A stretch of 64,000 bases of DNA from CAADGU01 sp964581605 (GCA_964581605.1 CAZOPF010000016.1:6019-70018); one strand, 5' to 3'; positions 27,877-36,729 are shown, numbered from the stretch's first letter. Made by a program: numbers and translations. Notes: generated from the sequence alone by a model not told the origin.

Positions 27877-30789
27877 ATGCACGAGTTGATTGGTAAACGA
27901 ATTGGCGACTACCTCATTGAAGAGAGTGTTGGCTCTGGCACGGTTGGCCATGTTTTCCGCGCCAGAGATGAAAAGCGGCCGCAGGTGGTGGCGCTCAAAG
28001 TGATTCATTCACATCTGGCTAACCAGCCAGCATTTCGGGAAAAGCTGTTGAGTAATGCAACGGCCGTACCTTCATTGCAGCACCCGGCCATCGCCCGTGT
28101 TTACCAGGTGGGCGAAGCTGACCGGCAGTTGTTTGTGGCCTCGGAATGGGTGCATGGGGAAACAGTGGGTCATCTGCTGCAAAACGGGTCACTGCTGGCG
28201 CTACGCCTGGGGGCGAAAGTGGTGCAGATTGTGGCTGACGCTCTGGTTTATGCCCATCGGCAGGGTGTTATTCATGGCGGATTACAGCCGTTTAACATCC
28301 TGCTCACGCCACAAGGGGGAGAACTTCCCTGGCGGCCGTTGCTGACGGACTTTCAACAGGCCAGCCTGCTGCCGGGAGAGCCACCCCTGGCGCTGCTACC
28401 CTATCTTTCACCAGAGCAATGTGATGGCAAACGGCCGAACGGCCGCTCCGACGTATATGCTCTGGGGATTATTCTTTATCAGCTTTGCACAGGCCAGCTT
28501 CCCTTTCAGCCACAATCAGCGCGGGATGTGTTAACAGGTGGCGTACCGGCACCACCGCGCTCATTACGCCCGGAAATACCGGCTGTGCTGGAAGCCATCA
28601 TTCTCAAAGCAATGGCCCGGAACACGGCCGAACGTTACCGTTCTATGGAAGAATTTTTGCTCTTTTTGCGCCGGGAAGTGGATAAGCTGCCACCGGCTGG
28701 CGCGGCGGTGGCAGCCGTGGGGCCGGCCGTACCTGTATCAGCGCCACCTGCTGTATCGCCATCCCCGGCACGGCCGTTGCCACCTCCGGCCCCTCCGGTA
28801 GCTGCCATCCCTGCGGCCGCCCCTGCCACCTCCTCCGATGCCGATTACCTCATCATTCGTCATCCCCGGCTAGAGCCGCAAACATTTTTGCTGCACAAAT
28901 GGCTTATCACCATTGGCTTACAGGGGGACAATGATCTGGTGCTGAAAGACAGTGGCATTGCCGCCAAACATGCCCGGCTGGAACGAACAGATACCGGTTG
29001 GAATGTAATTGACATGGGCAGCCTGAATGGCACGTTTCTGGAAGGCAGCCAGTTGTTGCCTGATATGCCAGAGCAATGGAAACCAGGTCAACAGGTGATG
29101 CTGGGGGATTACTCTCTGGAATGGAAGTCCGGGTTGGCTCAAAAACAGGTAGAAAAGGTGGAGGTCGTATCAGTAGCTGATGCCGGCCGCCTGTATATGT
29201 CTATCCAGCCCACCCAACTCACCACACACCCTGGATTACCCGCTCAGGCCGTATTAGAACTGGAAAACCAGACAGGGCGGAGCATGAATATCCTGTTGGG
29301 GGTGGTAGGGATTCCGCCGTTATGGGTGGCGGTGGAGCCAGGGCTGGTTCGCCTGGCCCCGCAGCAAAAGGTGACAATTCCGTTTACCATACAGCCACCT
29401 CACCACCATGCGGCCCTGGCCGGGCCGCATCAATTTAAGATGGAAGCGCGGGCCGAAGGGGGCAGCGAGTCGGCCGTAGCCGCCGGGCAGCTCACCGTGC
29501 AGCCATTTAGCCAGGTGTTTGCTGAGATGAGGCCAGGTACGCTGCGGCATGGCAAGCCTGGCGAAGTATGGCTGACAAATGAGGGCAACAGCCGCAGCCG
29601 CTTTTCGGCCAGTGTGGCCGATGTGAATAATGATATTGTGTTTGAGCTTTCCCCCACCGAAGTGGATATTGTGCCCGGCGAGACCCAAACGATGAGGTTA
29701 TTGGGGCGGGGACGTAAACGGCCGTTCTTCCTGCGTCCTGTCATTATCCCCTTTGAACTGCGGGTAGCAGGAGGCGCGGCCATGCCACCCCAACCGGGCC
29801 GTTTGATTGTACCTCCCCGCTTTTCGCTGTGGATGCTGCTGGCGGTGCTGTTTCCGCTGCTTTTTATTGCCCTCTTTTTGTATTATCTGGTATTGGTTGA
29901 TCTGCGTGATCCTTGTACGGGCCGGTTAAGAGATCGTGATTTAGAACCGGCCTGCCTGGCAATAAATACAACGGCCGAGGCCTCGGCCGTTCTCACCACA
30001 ACAGTCCCGGCTGGCACGCCCATACCCACCACAGCCGCCGTCATTCAACCAACGGTCACCGTATCGGCAACAGTGGGGGTGGTGGCTGTGCCGCCAACGG
30101 CCGCCGGCGCCCAAAGCCTTGTCATTGGCGAATCGGTAAATGGAGAGGAGATTCTGGCCTGGAAAATTGGGGACGGCCCGAATCGCATTCTGTTCGTGGG
30201 CGGGCTGCACGCGGGCGCATCCCCTGATTCCATCGCTCTGGCCGAAGCGTTGCAACTGCGGCTGACGGCCAACCCGGAATTGATTCCACCTGACGTCACT
30301 GTCTACATTGTGCCGGAATGGAATCCGGATAGCGCCCGCACAAGCGGCGGCCGTGTCAATGCCAATGGCGTAGATTTGAACCGGAACTGGGGGTGTGGCT
30401 GGGAACCGCTCGATAACGGCCGGGCTGGCGATGCCGCTCTTTCTGAGCCGGAATCCCTGGCCCTGTCTGAGTTTATTGCCACTATTCAGCCAGTAGCGGC
30501 CGTTATCTGGAATACGCCCATCAGCCCTGAAAATGCCGGGTTGGTCTCGCCGGGGCGTTGCCAACAATCACAAACGGCCGCTTCGCAGTCATTGGCCGAT
30601 TTGTATGCAGGTGCGGCCGAAGGATACCAGGCCGGGCAGGCAGATACCGCACAGCGCATCTCTGGCGATGTGACGGATTCCATTGCGGAAATGGGCACCC
30701 CTTCCATCTTTGTGCTGTTGAACAGTGCCGCTGATGTAGATGCGCATTTACCGGCCGTGCAGGCGATTTTAGCTACGTATGGCAATTGA
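27877..30789 (+). CDS. Pseudokinase - FHA - membrane protein with M14-like carboxypeptidase end
   Basis: The protein has 970 residues; AGGAGG precedes ATG 27877 (a TTG one codon earlier is possible). The kinase-like domain (about 8-270) keeps VALKV and the YLSPEQ/GRSDVYALG regions but has HGGLQPFN in place of HRDxKxxN and DFQ in place of DFG, so catalysis is unlikely. An FHA-like domain follows (about 325-405) but also lacks parts: IAAKHARLE replaces SRRH, SLNGTFLEG is kept. Two Ig-like domains, a membrane helix (about 648-672) and a C-terminal domain like M14 zinc carboxypeptidases (VGGLHAGASPDS, VDLNRNW, SEPESLAL) complete it. The first zinc motif HxxE reads HAGA, so the Glu ligand is missing. 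EssB/YukC of type VII systems is also a pseudokinase-membrane-external protein, and this could be its analogue. Confidence 0.8.
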   Translation: MHELIGKRIGDYLIEESVGSGTVGHVFRARDEKRPQVVALKVIHSHLANQPAFREKLLSNATAVPSLQHPAIARVYQVGEADRQLFVASEWVHGETVGHLLQNGSLLALRLGAKVVQIVADALVYAHRQGVIHGGLQPFNILLTPQGGELPWRPLLTDFQQASLLPGEPPLALLPYLSPEQCDGKRPNGRSDVYALGIILYQLCTGQLPFQPQSARDVLTGGVPAPPRSLRPEIPAVLEAIILKAMARNTAERYRSMEEFLLFLRREVDKLPPAGAAVAAVGPAVPVSAPPAVSPSPARPLPPPAPPVAAIPAAAPATSSDADYLIIRHPRLEPQTFLLHKWLITIGLQGDNDLVLKDSGIAAKHARLERTDTGWNVIDMGSLNGTFLEGSQLLPDMPEQWKPGQQVMLGDYSLEWKSGLAQKQVEKVEVVSVADAGRLYMSIQPTQLTTHPGLPAQAVLELENQTGRSMNILLGVVGIPPLWVAVEPGLVRLAPQQKVTIPFTIQPPHHHAALAGPHQFKMEARAEGGSESAVAAGQLTVQPFSQVFAEMRPGTLRHGKPGEVWLTNEGNSRSRFSASVADVNNDIVFELSPTEVDIVPGETQTMRLLGRGRKRPFFLRPVIIPFELRVAGGAAMPPQPGRLIVPPRFSLWMLLAVLFPLLFIALFLYYLVLVDLRDPCTGRLRDRDLEPACLAINTTAEASAVLTTTVPAGTPIPTTAAVIQPTVTVSATVGVVAVPPTAAGAQSLVIGESVNGEEILAWKIGDGPNRILFVGGLHAGASPDSIALAEALQLRLTANPELIPPDVTVYIVPEWNPDSARTSGGRVNANGVDLNRNWGCGWEPLDNGRAGDAALSEPESLALSEFIATIQPVAAVIWNTPISPENAGLVSPGRCQQSQTAASQSLADLYAGAAEGYQAGQADTAQRISGDVTDSIAEMGTPSIFVLLNSAADVDAHLPAVQAILATYGN

Positions 30790-30838
30790 TGATTGACAAT
30801 AGATTGTTGACAATGGATTGTTGACAATTGCCAATTGT
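30784..30838. repeat. GATTGTTGACAATG-type tandem repeat
   Basis: Three to four imperfect copies of a 13-15 bp unit lie between the pseudokinase and phosphatase genes. A related motif occurs inside the glycerate kinase gene at 62899-62942. Confidence 0.7.
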
Positions 30839-30851
30839 TTTGGAGATGGGA

Positions 30852-32999
30852 ATGGCAGAGCAAACAAACGGCCAGATGCTTGTTGGCAAGATACAAAACC
30901 AGGGCGGGCGGCCCAATATGGAAGATCATATTGAGGTACGGCCGTTGCAAACAGCCCAGGGTTTGCCCATGCTGGTGGCCATGGTGGCAGATGGCATTGG
31001 CGGTAACAACTGTGGCGAAGTCGCATCGCAGATGGCCGTAGAGACTGTTTTTGGCGAGATAGAAAAAGCGGCCGTGGAAAACCCGGAACAAATTCCCCAA
31101 TTGCTGGCTTATGCCTTAAAACAGGCCAATGAAGCGGTTTTCCAGGCGGCCAAAGCAGATAAGACAAAAGAGGGCATGGGAACAACGGCCACTCTGGCTG
31201 CCATTCACCAAAATAAGCTGTATCTGGCTAATGTGGGGGACAGCCGGGCGTATCTGGTGCGCGACGGCCGTGTGCAACAACTCACAGTAGATCATACCTG
31301 GGCACGGGAAATGGTGCGCTTGGGACATCTGTCAAAGGAGGATGCCGAGGCCCACCCCAAAGGGGAAGCGCTGGTACGCTCCATTGGTTACAGTGAACGA
31401 TTGGAAGTTGACCTGGGCATCTATCCAAACGGCGATGAAGAAGAAAGGCAGGCTCGCTCGCGCCAGGGATTTCCTTTACAGCTAAATGACCGTCTATTAC
31501 TTTGTTCGGATGGATTGGTGAAGGAGAGGTACAAAGCCAGTGGGCATTATGTGGAACCAGACGAGATTGTCCAGATTATAACCCGCTATCATGCAGATAA
31601 GGCGGCCAATAAATTGGTGCAAAAGGCGGTATCACGCCAGGCCGACGATAATGTGAGTGCCATTGTGCTGGAAATGCCTGGCAGCCAGATAGCGGCAGGT
31701 GTGCCACGCGGCTTGTGGGTGGGCATGGCAATTTTGTTTTTATTGTTAGGGGCGGGGGTGGCGTGGGCTTTGCTCTTTAGCGGGCAGCAAGAGGCGATAG
31801 TAACGGCCGTGCCTTTTACACCAACGCCAACCACTGTTGTTTCCACGGCAACGGCCGTGCCAGAACTGGCGGTGTCTGAAGCGTTCGCGGACCTGCAGTT
31901 AATACCTGGCCCCGCTGGGGTGGAGTGGCAAACGGAGGGGGGTGATTGGTACCCAACCAATGAAACAGAAAACATCCAATTTTTAGCTGACGAACTGTTG
32001 TTGCTGCTGAACGGCCGTAACCCGGCCGACGATCATCACAATATCACCCATCTCATCTTGCCGGCCCAGGTGGTACTATTTTTAGATGGGGGGACAGAGG
32101 TGCGGCTGACGGCCGTGCAGGGAGTGAACGATAGTGAAACAACCCGCATCAATCTGGAAAACGGCCTTTTGGCGGTACACATACCTGAAGGCGAGGCGGT
32201 TGGCGCGGTTGTAGAAAGCCCATTGGAAGACGAAGCCTGGTTAGATAATGCCGGTTTGATGGCGGTGCAGTACCAGGAATCCCCCTTTGTTTTTATGATG
32301 GCCTGCCTGGAAGCAGAACTATATTGTACGGTGACATATCGTGGGGATACACATGATCTGGTGGCCGGACAGCGCATTTGTTTTGGTGGCGGCTGCCCGA
32401 TGGTAGGTGTGGTAGAGACAATAGACCCTGGTTTATATGCCTACTTAGTGCCAGGAGTGTTGATGGTGGCTACGGCCGTGCCTGCTGAAACTGCCATTGT
32501 TACCGACACACCCACCAGCACACCTCGCCCTGGCACTCGTCCTCCGGGCGCCACGGCAGAACCAACCGTCACAGCGGAAGCCTCGACTACGGCCGTGCAA
32601 CCTGGAGAACCACAACCGCCAACCAACACCCCACCCCCTGGCACTACCGCTACCCACACGCCCCGGCCTACGCTCGCCAATACCCCCCCGCCAGGCGCTA
32701 CCGCCACCAACACGGCCCGGCCCACCAATACACCTCAGGCCACGAACACATCACAACCGCCCACCAGCACACCGCGCCCAGCTACCAATACACCGTCGCC
32801 TACGAACACACCGCCGCCTACGAACACACCGCCGCCTACGAACACACCGATACCACCCACGAACACGGCCGTGCCCCCAACCGACACACCTATACCACCC
32901 ACCGACACCCCTGCCCCTGCCGAGACGGGTGGCCCGCCATGCAGCCCCCCAGGAACGCCTGGCCCTCCCTGCACGCCGACGCCAGCACCAGTTCCTTAG
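30852..32999 (+). CDS. PP2C-type Ser/Thr phosphatase with membrane helix and FecR-like sensor
   Basis: The protein has 715 residues; GGAG lies 6 bases before ATG 30852. The PP2C domain (about 5-255) has the metal-binding residues in RPNMEDH, VADGIGG, SDGLV and DDNVSAIV. A membrane helix is at about 285-307 (VGMAILFLLLGAGVAWALL). The external part holds a FecR-like domain (VLFLDGGTEVRL, NGLLAVHIPEG, CLEAELYCTV) similar to that of the interrupted receptor kinase at 15228, and a long Thr/Pro/Asn tail with an 18-bp repeat (32802-32850), ending CTPTPAPVP. It would reverse the phosphorylation made by the cluster kinases, as PppA does in threonine-phosphorylation control of type VI secretion. It is the last gene of the signalling cluster. 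Confidence 0.85.
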   Translation: MAEQTNGQMLVGKIQNQGGRPNMEDHIEVRPLQTAQGLPMLVAMVADGIGGNNCGEVASQMAVETVFGEIEKAAVENPEQIPQLLAYALKQANEAVFQAAKADKTKEGMGTTATLAAIHQNKLYLANVGDSRAYLVRDGRVQQLTVDHTWAREMVRLGHLSKEDAEAHPKGEALVRSIGYSERLEVDLGIYPNGDEEERQARSRQGFPLQLNDRLLLCSDGLVKERYKASGHYVEPDEIVQIITRYHADKAANKLVQKAVSRQADDNVSAIVLEMPGSQIAAGVPRGLWVGMAILFLLLGAGVAWALLFSGQQEAIVTAVPFTPTPTTVVSTATAVPELAVSEAFADLQLIPGPAGVEWQTEGGDWYPTNETENIQFLADELLLLLNGRNPADDHHNITHLILPAQVVLFLDGGTEVRLTAVQGVNDSETTRINLENGLLAVHIPEGEAVGAVVESPLEDEAWLDNAGLMAVQYQESPFVFMMACLEAELYCTVTYRGDTHDLVAGQRICFGGGCPMVGVVETIDPGLYAYLVPGVLMVATAVPAETAIVTDTPTSTPRPGTRPPGATAEPTVTAEASTTAVQPGEPQPPTNTPPPGTTATHTPRPTLANTPPPGATATNTARPTNTPQATNTSQPPTSTPRPATNTPSPTNTPPPTNTPPPTNTPIPPTNTAVPPTDTPIPPTDTPAPAETGGPPCSPPGTPGPPCTPTPAPVP

Positions 33000-33012
33000 C
33001 TGCGGGCCGTTT

Positions 33013-33039
33013 GTAACGCGATTTGTCAAATCGCGTTAC
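33013..33039. repeat. 12-bp palindrome with CGATTT/AAATCG core
   Basis: GTAACGCGATTT, 3-base loop and exact inverse. It lies between the phosphatase stop and the next start and may terminate the cluster transcript. Similar palindromes are at 10910 and 35951. Confidence 0.7.
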
Positions 33040-33042
33040 ACT
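33037..33042 (+). promoter_or_regulatory. -10 box of a likely leaderless gene
   Basis: TACACT lies 7 bases before ATG 33050, with no Shine-Dalgarno sequence between. Confidence 0.35.
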
Positions 33043-33049
33043 TGACTGT

Positions 33050-33694
33050 ATGAGTGCAAAACATTTTATCCTGGTTGCCGGGAACATTGGCGCGGGTAAA
33101 ACTTCGCTGGCAGAACGGGTGGGAGCGCGTCTGGGTTGGCGCGTGGGGTATGAATCAGTCAGCGACAACCCTTATTTGCCTGACTTTTATGCCGATATGG
33201 CCCGGTGGGCTTTCCATTTACAGGTGTTTTTCATCGGCCATCGGGCGGCACAGCACTGGGAACTGTTTCACGATCCCCGCTCGGCCATTGCTGACCGCAG
33301 CATCTATGAAGACGCCCACATTTTTGCCCGCGCCCTACACCATTTGGGCGCATTAGCAGAGCGAGATTATCTGGCTTATCGCCATACGTTTGATCTGGTC
33401 GTTAACGGGTTGCCTCGACCCGATTTACTGCTTTACCTGAACTGCCCGGTGCCGGCACTGATGGCGCGGATTCGGCAGCGAGGGCGAGCGATGGAAAGTG
33501 GCATTACGGCCGATTACCTCTCCCTGTTGGAATCATTTTATGATGAGTGGCTGCATCAATTTGATTTGTGCCCGGTATTGGTGATTCCTAGCGAGAACCT
33601 GGACTTTGTGAACCGGCCACAACATTTGGATATTGTGGTAGACCGGATTCAGGCAAAGCTGGCGGGGCGGGAAGATGTAATCTTTCCCGATTAA
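33050..33694 (+). CDS. Deoxynucleoside kinase
   Basis: The protein has 214 residues from ATG 33050. The P-loop is GNIGAGKTS at residues about 11-19, followed by the ESVSDNPYLPDFYAD segment and the DRSIYEDAHIFA motif of the dNK/dGK/dCK family (the ERS/DRS motif that binds substrate), and the Arg-rich lid RIRQRGRAMESGI. It phosphorylates deoxynucleosides to monophosphates with ATP in the salvage pathway. Which base it prefers is not clear from sequence. It is a separate transcript from the signalling cluster: a palindrome precedes it and a -10 box sits just upstream. Confidence 0.85.
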   Translation: MSAKHFILVAGNIGAGKTSLAERVGARLGWRVGYESVSDNPYLPDFYADMARWAFHLQVFFIGHRAAQHWELFHDPRSAIADRSIYEDAHIFARALHHLGALAERDYLAYRHTFDLVVNGLPRPDLLLYLNCPVPALMARIRQRGRAMESGITADYLSLLESFYDEWLHQFDLCPVLVIPSENLDFVNRPQHLDIVVDRIQAKLAGREDVIFPD

Positions 33695-33712
33695 TTAATA
33701 AGTAACCGTGCC

Positions 33713-33780
33713 GTAATTATGTAATTGAGTAATTTGGTAATTAGCCGCTTCAATTACTTAATTACCCAATTACCCAATCG
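33713..33780. repeat. Tandem repeat of TTACCCAA/GTAATTGA type
   Basis: Degenerate octamers GTAATTGA...ATTACCCA lie between two genes, close to the units at 15184 and 47052. Confidence 0.6.
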
Positions 33781-33854
33781 CTAACTAATTTGCAAACGAT
33801 CACTAAGGAGCCGAATTAACGGGGCGTCTATGGTGGGAGCACGGCCGTGTACAC

Positions 33855-33860
33855 TATGCT
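33855..33860 (+). promoter_or_regulatory. -10 box of a likely leaderless gene
   Basis: TATGCT lies 6 bases before ATG 33867, without a ribosome site between. Confidence 0.35.
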
Positions 33861-33866
33861 GTCTCT

Positions 33867-34733
33867 ATGAAAAAGCGAATAGTTCATTACCTGTTTCTGG
33901 TTGGATTGTTACTCTTTCTCTGGTTCCACTGGGTTCGGGCCTTACCACAAGGACAGGGTAATGGAACACAGCTTTACCTTCCCCTGATCGTCAAACCTAT
34001 TCCCCCACCGCAAATCCTCTCCTTTACTGCTAACGTCGAAATCGCCGATCCCGGCGATACCATTGAACTGAGTTGGGTGACGACCCGGGCGGTTACTGTG
34101 ACCCTATACCACCTGCTGCCCACTGGCCAATTGGGCCAGTTTTGGAACGTACCCATCACCGGGACAATGCCTTACACCATTAGCGAATCGGCACGCAACA
34201 TGGAGCGATTCATGCTGTTTGCCGCTGGTGACGTTGAACCCTATGCCAGCGCCACCGTGGGGGTTACGCTTACCTGTCCACACCCCTGGTTTTTTGCCCC
34301 CGCGCCCGATGTGTGCGCCCAAGATGCCGCCCTGCTCTCCCCGTCCGCAGAGCAGCAATTTGAGCACGGCTGGATGATCTGGGTGGGTGAAGAAGGCATA
34401 ATCTACGTGTTGTTTGATGATGAGCTGTATACGACCGGGTGGCAGGCGTATACCGACGAGTGGGATCCAGGCGATCCCATTAGTGACACGACCATCATTC
34501 CGCCCGATGGTTTTTACCAGCCATTGCGCGGATTTGGCCTGGTGTGGCGCGCACAGCCATTAGTACGAGATCGTTTGGGATGGGCGGTGGTGTTGGAAGC
34601 TGGGGGCGATACGGCCGTGCAGCGTACCTCCTATGCCCGCTACAACCACACCTACATCCGCGCCCTGGATAATGACATCTGGCACCTCCTTCCCGAACAC
34701 AGCGCCTGGGAGAAATTTACCCCTCTGCCTTGA
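33867..34733 (+). CDS. Secreted protein with YLPLI motif near the N-terminus
   Basis: The protein has 288 residues with an N-terminal signal peptide (KKRIVHYLFLVGLLLFLWF, cleavage probably after VRALPQ or nearby). The mature start reads TQLYLPLIVKP, the motif that ends other secreted proteins of this window (41561 and 51358 genes), here placed at the N-terminal side. A beta-sandwich (ILSFTANVEIADPGDTIELSWV) resembling a cohesin/Ig-like domain is followed by a domain with CPHPWFFAPAPDVC and FEHGWMIWVGEEGIIYVLFDD. I do not recognise a family for the second half. It is probably extracellular or surface-held. Confidence 0.6.
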   Translation: MKKRIVHYLFLVGLLLFLWFHWVRALPQGQGNGTQLYLPLIVKPIPPPQILSFTANVEIADPGDTIELSWVTTRAVTVTLYHLLPTGQLGQFWNVPITGTMPYTISESARNMERFMLFAAGDVEPYASATVGVTLTCPHPWFFAPAPDVCAQDAALLSPSAEQQFEHGWMIWVGEEGIIYVLFDDELYTTGWQAYTDEWDPGDPISDTTIIPPDGFYQPLRGFGLVWRAQPLVRDRLGWAVVLEAGGDTAVQRTSYARYNHTYIRALDNDIWHLLPEHSAWEKFTPLP

Positions 34734-34952
34734 ACGAGTGAACCCGCGCCAATTGGAACGCGGATGGACCCAGATTGTGGGGATTTTCAAGTAAAAAATC
34801 CGCGAGAATCTTGTAAATCCTAAAAATCCGCCTTCCATTTCTTTCGCCGATTGCCCTCACACCCCAATTGTTTATCGGGTACAATTTCTCCTGAGTTAAC
34901 CGGAATCTGAAGAGTTCGCACGCCCACGTGCAAGTTTTGGTACAGATAAGCA

Positions 34953-35693
34953 ATGTCACAAACAATCAAGGCTTTATTCCAGCTAAGAGAATTGATCCTG
35001 AACGGCGAATTGCAGCCTGGAGAACGTTTACTTGAAGTCGCTCTGGTGGAGCATCTGAGCGTTTCCCGCACCCCTATTCGCGCCGCCCTGGCCCGGCTGG
35101 CCGAAGAGGGACTGCTGCAAAGGATGCCCAATGGCGGTTATGCCGTGCGCGAGTTCACCGGGCGCGATATCCATGATGCCATTGCCATGCGCGGCGAACT
35201 GGAAGGGATGGCCGCTCGCCTGGCGGCCGAACGAGGAGCAAACCCACAAGCCCTGGGCAAAATTAAGGAACTTTTGGCACAATTTGATGCCCTGTTGCTG
35301 CAAACTGACCTGGTGGATACGGACCTGGCCCGCTACTTTGATCTCAATCATCTGTTCCACCGGCAGTTAATTGGGCTGGCCGAAAGTTTTATCATCGAAC
35401 GCACCCTGGAGCATGTGCTGACCCTCCCCTTTGCCTCGCCCAATGCCTTTGTGATGGCTCAGGCGGAATTGGGTCAGGCGTGGAAAGTGTTTTACGTGGC
35501 CCAGGAACAACACAAAAATATCATTGAAGCCATTGAGAACCGGGAGGGGGCGCGTGCCAATGCGTTAGCCCAGGAACATGCCTACCTCTCTTTGCAGAAT
35601 TTACAAAGAGCACTCAAAAACAAGACAATTCTGAGCCAGTTACCCGCCTTCAAACTGGTGACAACTAATGGGCTAGAGGGTGAAAACGGGTAA
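34953..35693 (+). CDS. GntR family regulator, FCD subfamily
   Basis: The protein has 246 residues. The N-terminal winged helix has LRELILNGELQPGERL, VEHLSVSRTPIRAALARLAEEGLL, typical of GntR. The C-terminal helical FCD ligand-binding domain follows, with FHRQLI and a C-terminal LQEH-like HAYL region. FCD regulators usually respond to small organic acids. The genes just downstream degrade protocatechuate, and two TGTATACA palindromes lie between, so it probably controls that pathway and senses an aromatic acid or ring-cleavage product. Evidence is context and family knowledge. No Shine-Dalgarno sequence is obvious. Confidence 0.8.
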   Translation: MSQTIKALFQLRELILNGELQPGERLLEVALVEHLSVSRTPIRAALARLAEEGLLQRMPNGGYAVREFTGRDIHDAIAMRGELEGMAARLAAERGANPQALGKIKELLAQFDALLLQTDLVDTDLARYFDLNHLFHRQLIGLAESFIIERTLEHVLTLPFASPNAFVMAQAELGQAWKVFYVAQEQHKNIIEAIENREGARANALAQEHAYLSLQNLQRALKNKTILSQLPAFKLVTTNGLEGENG

Positions 35694-35749
35694 ATGAGGT
35701 GGCGCGTTGCTATGGGCATGTGGCAAGTAATCGGCTATTACCAACATCC

Positions 35750-35757
35750 TGTATACA
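35750..35757. promoter_or_regulatory. Candidate GntR operator 1
   Basis: TGTATACA palindrome (context CTGTATACAA). FCD-type GntR regulators often bind sites of the TNGTATACNA type. Confidence 0.45.
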
Positions 35758-35836
35758 AAAATTTCACCCCAAGTTTTATTCTCAAAGTAGGATGAGAGGA
35801 AAGCGGCCCAAAAACTTGCGCCAATTCCGCAAATAA

Positions 35837-35844
35837 TGTATACA
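35837..35844. promoter_or_regulatory. Candidate GntR operator 2
   Basis: TGTATACA within the perfect palindrome ATGTATACAT, 87 bases from the first copy, about eight helical turns. Confidence 0.45.
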
Positions 35845-35950
35845 TGCCGCATCCGTTCATTCACCATATGAAACGATTCAACAGCCTCCTCAACTCTATT
35901 GAGGACAAAATAACGACAACTTTGTAAAACCCGGCCTGGCCATGTTGTAG

Positions 35951-35969
35951 CCCGATTTTCTAAATCGGG
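35951..35969. repeat. CGATTT/AAATCG palindrome
   Basis: CCCGATTT, loop TCT, AAATCGGG; the same core as the palindromes at 10910 and 33013. Confidence 0.6.
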
Positions 35970-36009
35970 TGGCGATTTGGAAAATCACCATACATTTGGA
36001 AGAGAAAGG

Positions 36010-36717
36010 ATGATGCCACAACAAAGGTATAACTGGCTTGATTGGTCTGTACAGCCGCCTTATCTGTATTCACCCTATCGTTCAACGGTTTTTCGCTCGC
36101 CGCAAAAGCCTTTAATCTCCCTGAAGCAAAATCTATCTGAACTGACCGGCCCGGTGTATGGGCAGGATGAGATTGCGCCGCTGGACAATGATCTGACGCG
36201 CAATGCCGTGAAAAATGGCGAGCCGTTGGGGGAACGGATTATCGTCACCGGGCAGTTGATGGATGATATGGGCAAACCGATCCCCCACGCATTGATCGAG
36301 ATATGGCAGGCAAATGCCGCCGGCCGGTACATGCACAAGGTAGACCAACATGACGCGCCGCTAGACCCTAACTTTCATGGCGCCGGCCGGGTGCTGACTG
36401 ACAAGGACGGCCGTTACCGTTTCACCACTATTCGCCCCGGCGCCTACCCCTGGCAGAATCATCCCAATGCCTGGCGGCCGTCGCACATTCACTTTTCCGT
36501 GTTTGGCGTCAATTTCCTGCAACGGCTGGTCACGCAGATGTATTTTCCCGGCGACCCTCTGTTGCCATTAGACCCGATATTTAACGGTATTCCTGATGTG
36601 GACGGCCGTAACAGCCTCATCTCCCTCTATGACCATGAAGTGACCACGCCCGGTTGGGCCTTAGGCTACCGCTTTGATATTGTCGTCTGCGGCCCCCGCC
36701 AGACCCCATTTGAATAA
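36010..36717 (+). CDS. pcaH: Protocatechuate 3,4-dioxygenase beta subunit
   Basis: The protein has 235 residues. ATG 36010 (MPQQRYNW region) is chosen because of GAAAGG just upstream; an ATG at 35977 would add 11 residues. It has the intradiol dioxygenase fold, with iron ligands expected at the Tyr of GRYMHK, the Tyr of PGAYPW and both His of SHIHFS, in the family order. Other family marks are IEIWQANAAGRY, DPNFHGAGR and YDIVVCGP-like ending. The beta subunit holds the non-haem Fe(III) that cleaves protocatechuate between C3 and C4 to beta-carboxy-muconate. pcaG follows 12 bases later. No other pca genes are in the window. Confidence 0.9.
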   Translation: MMPQQRYNWLDWSVQPPYLYSPYRSTVFRSPQKPLISLKQNLSELTGPVYGQDEIAPLDNDLTRNAVKNGEPLGERIIVTGQLMDDMGKPIPHALIEIWQANAAGRYMHKVDQHDAPLDPNFHGAGRVLTDKDGRYRFTTIRPGAYPWQNHPNAWRPSHIHFSVFGVNFLQRLVTQMYFPGDPLLPLDPIFNGIPDVDGRNSLISLYDHEVTTPGWALGYRFDIVVCGPRQTPFE

Positions 36718-36729
36718 AGAGGCCTCAGG

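Larger units (their letters stand above)
35694..36009. promoter_or_regulatory. Control region before the pca genes
   Basis: This 316-bp stretch has no gene. It contains two TGTATACA palindromes (35750, 35837), a cccgattt...aaatcggg palindrome (35951) and a further imperfect repeat just before the pcaH ribosome site. I see no clear sigma-70 -35/-10 pair. Confidence 0.5.
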
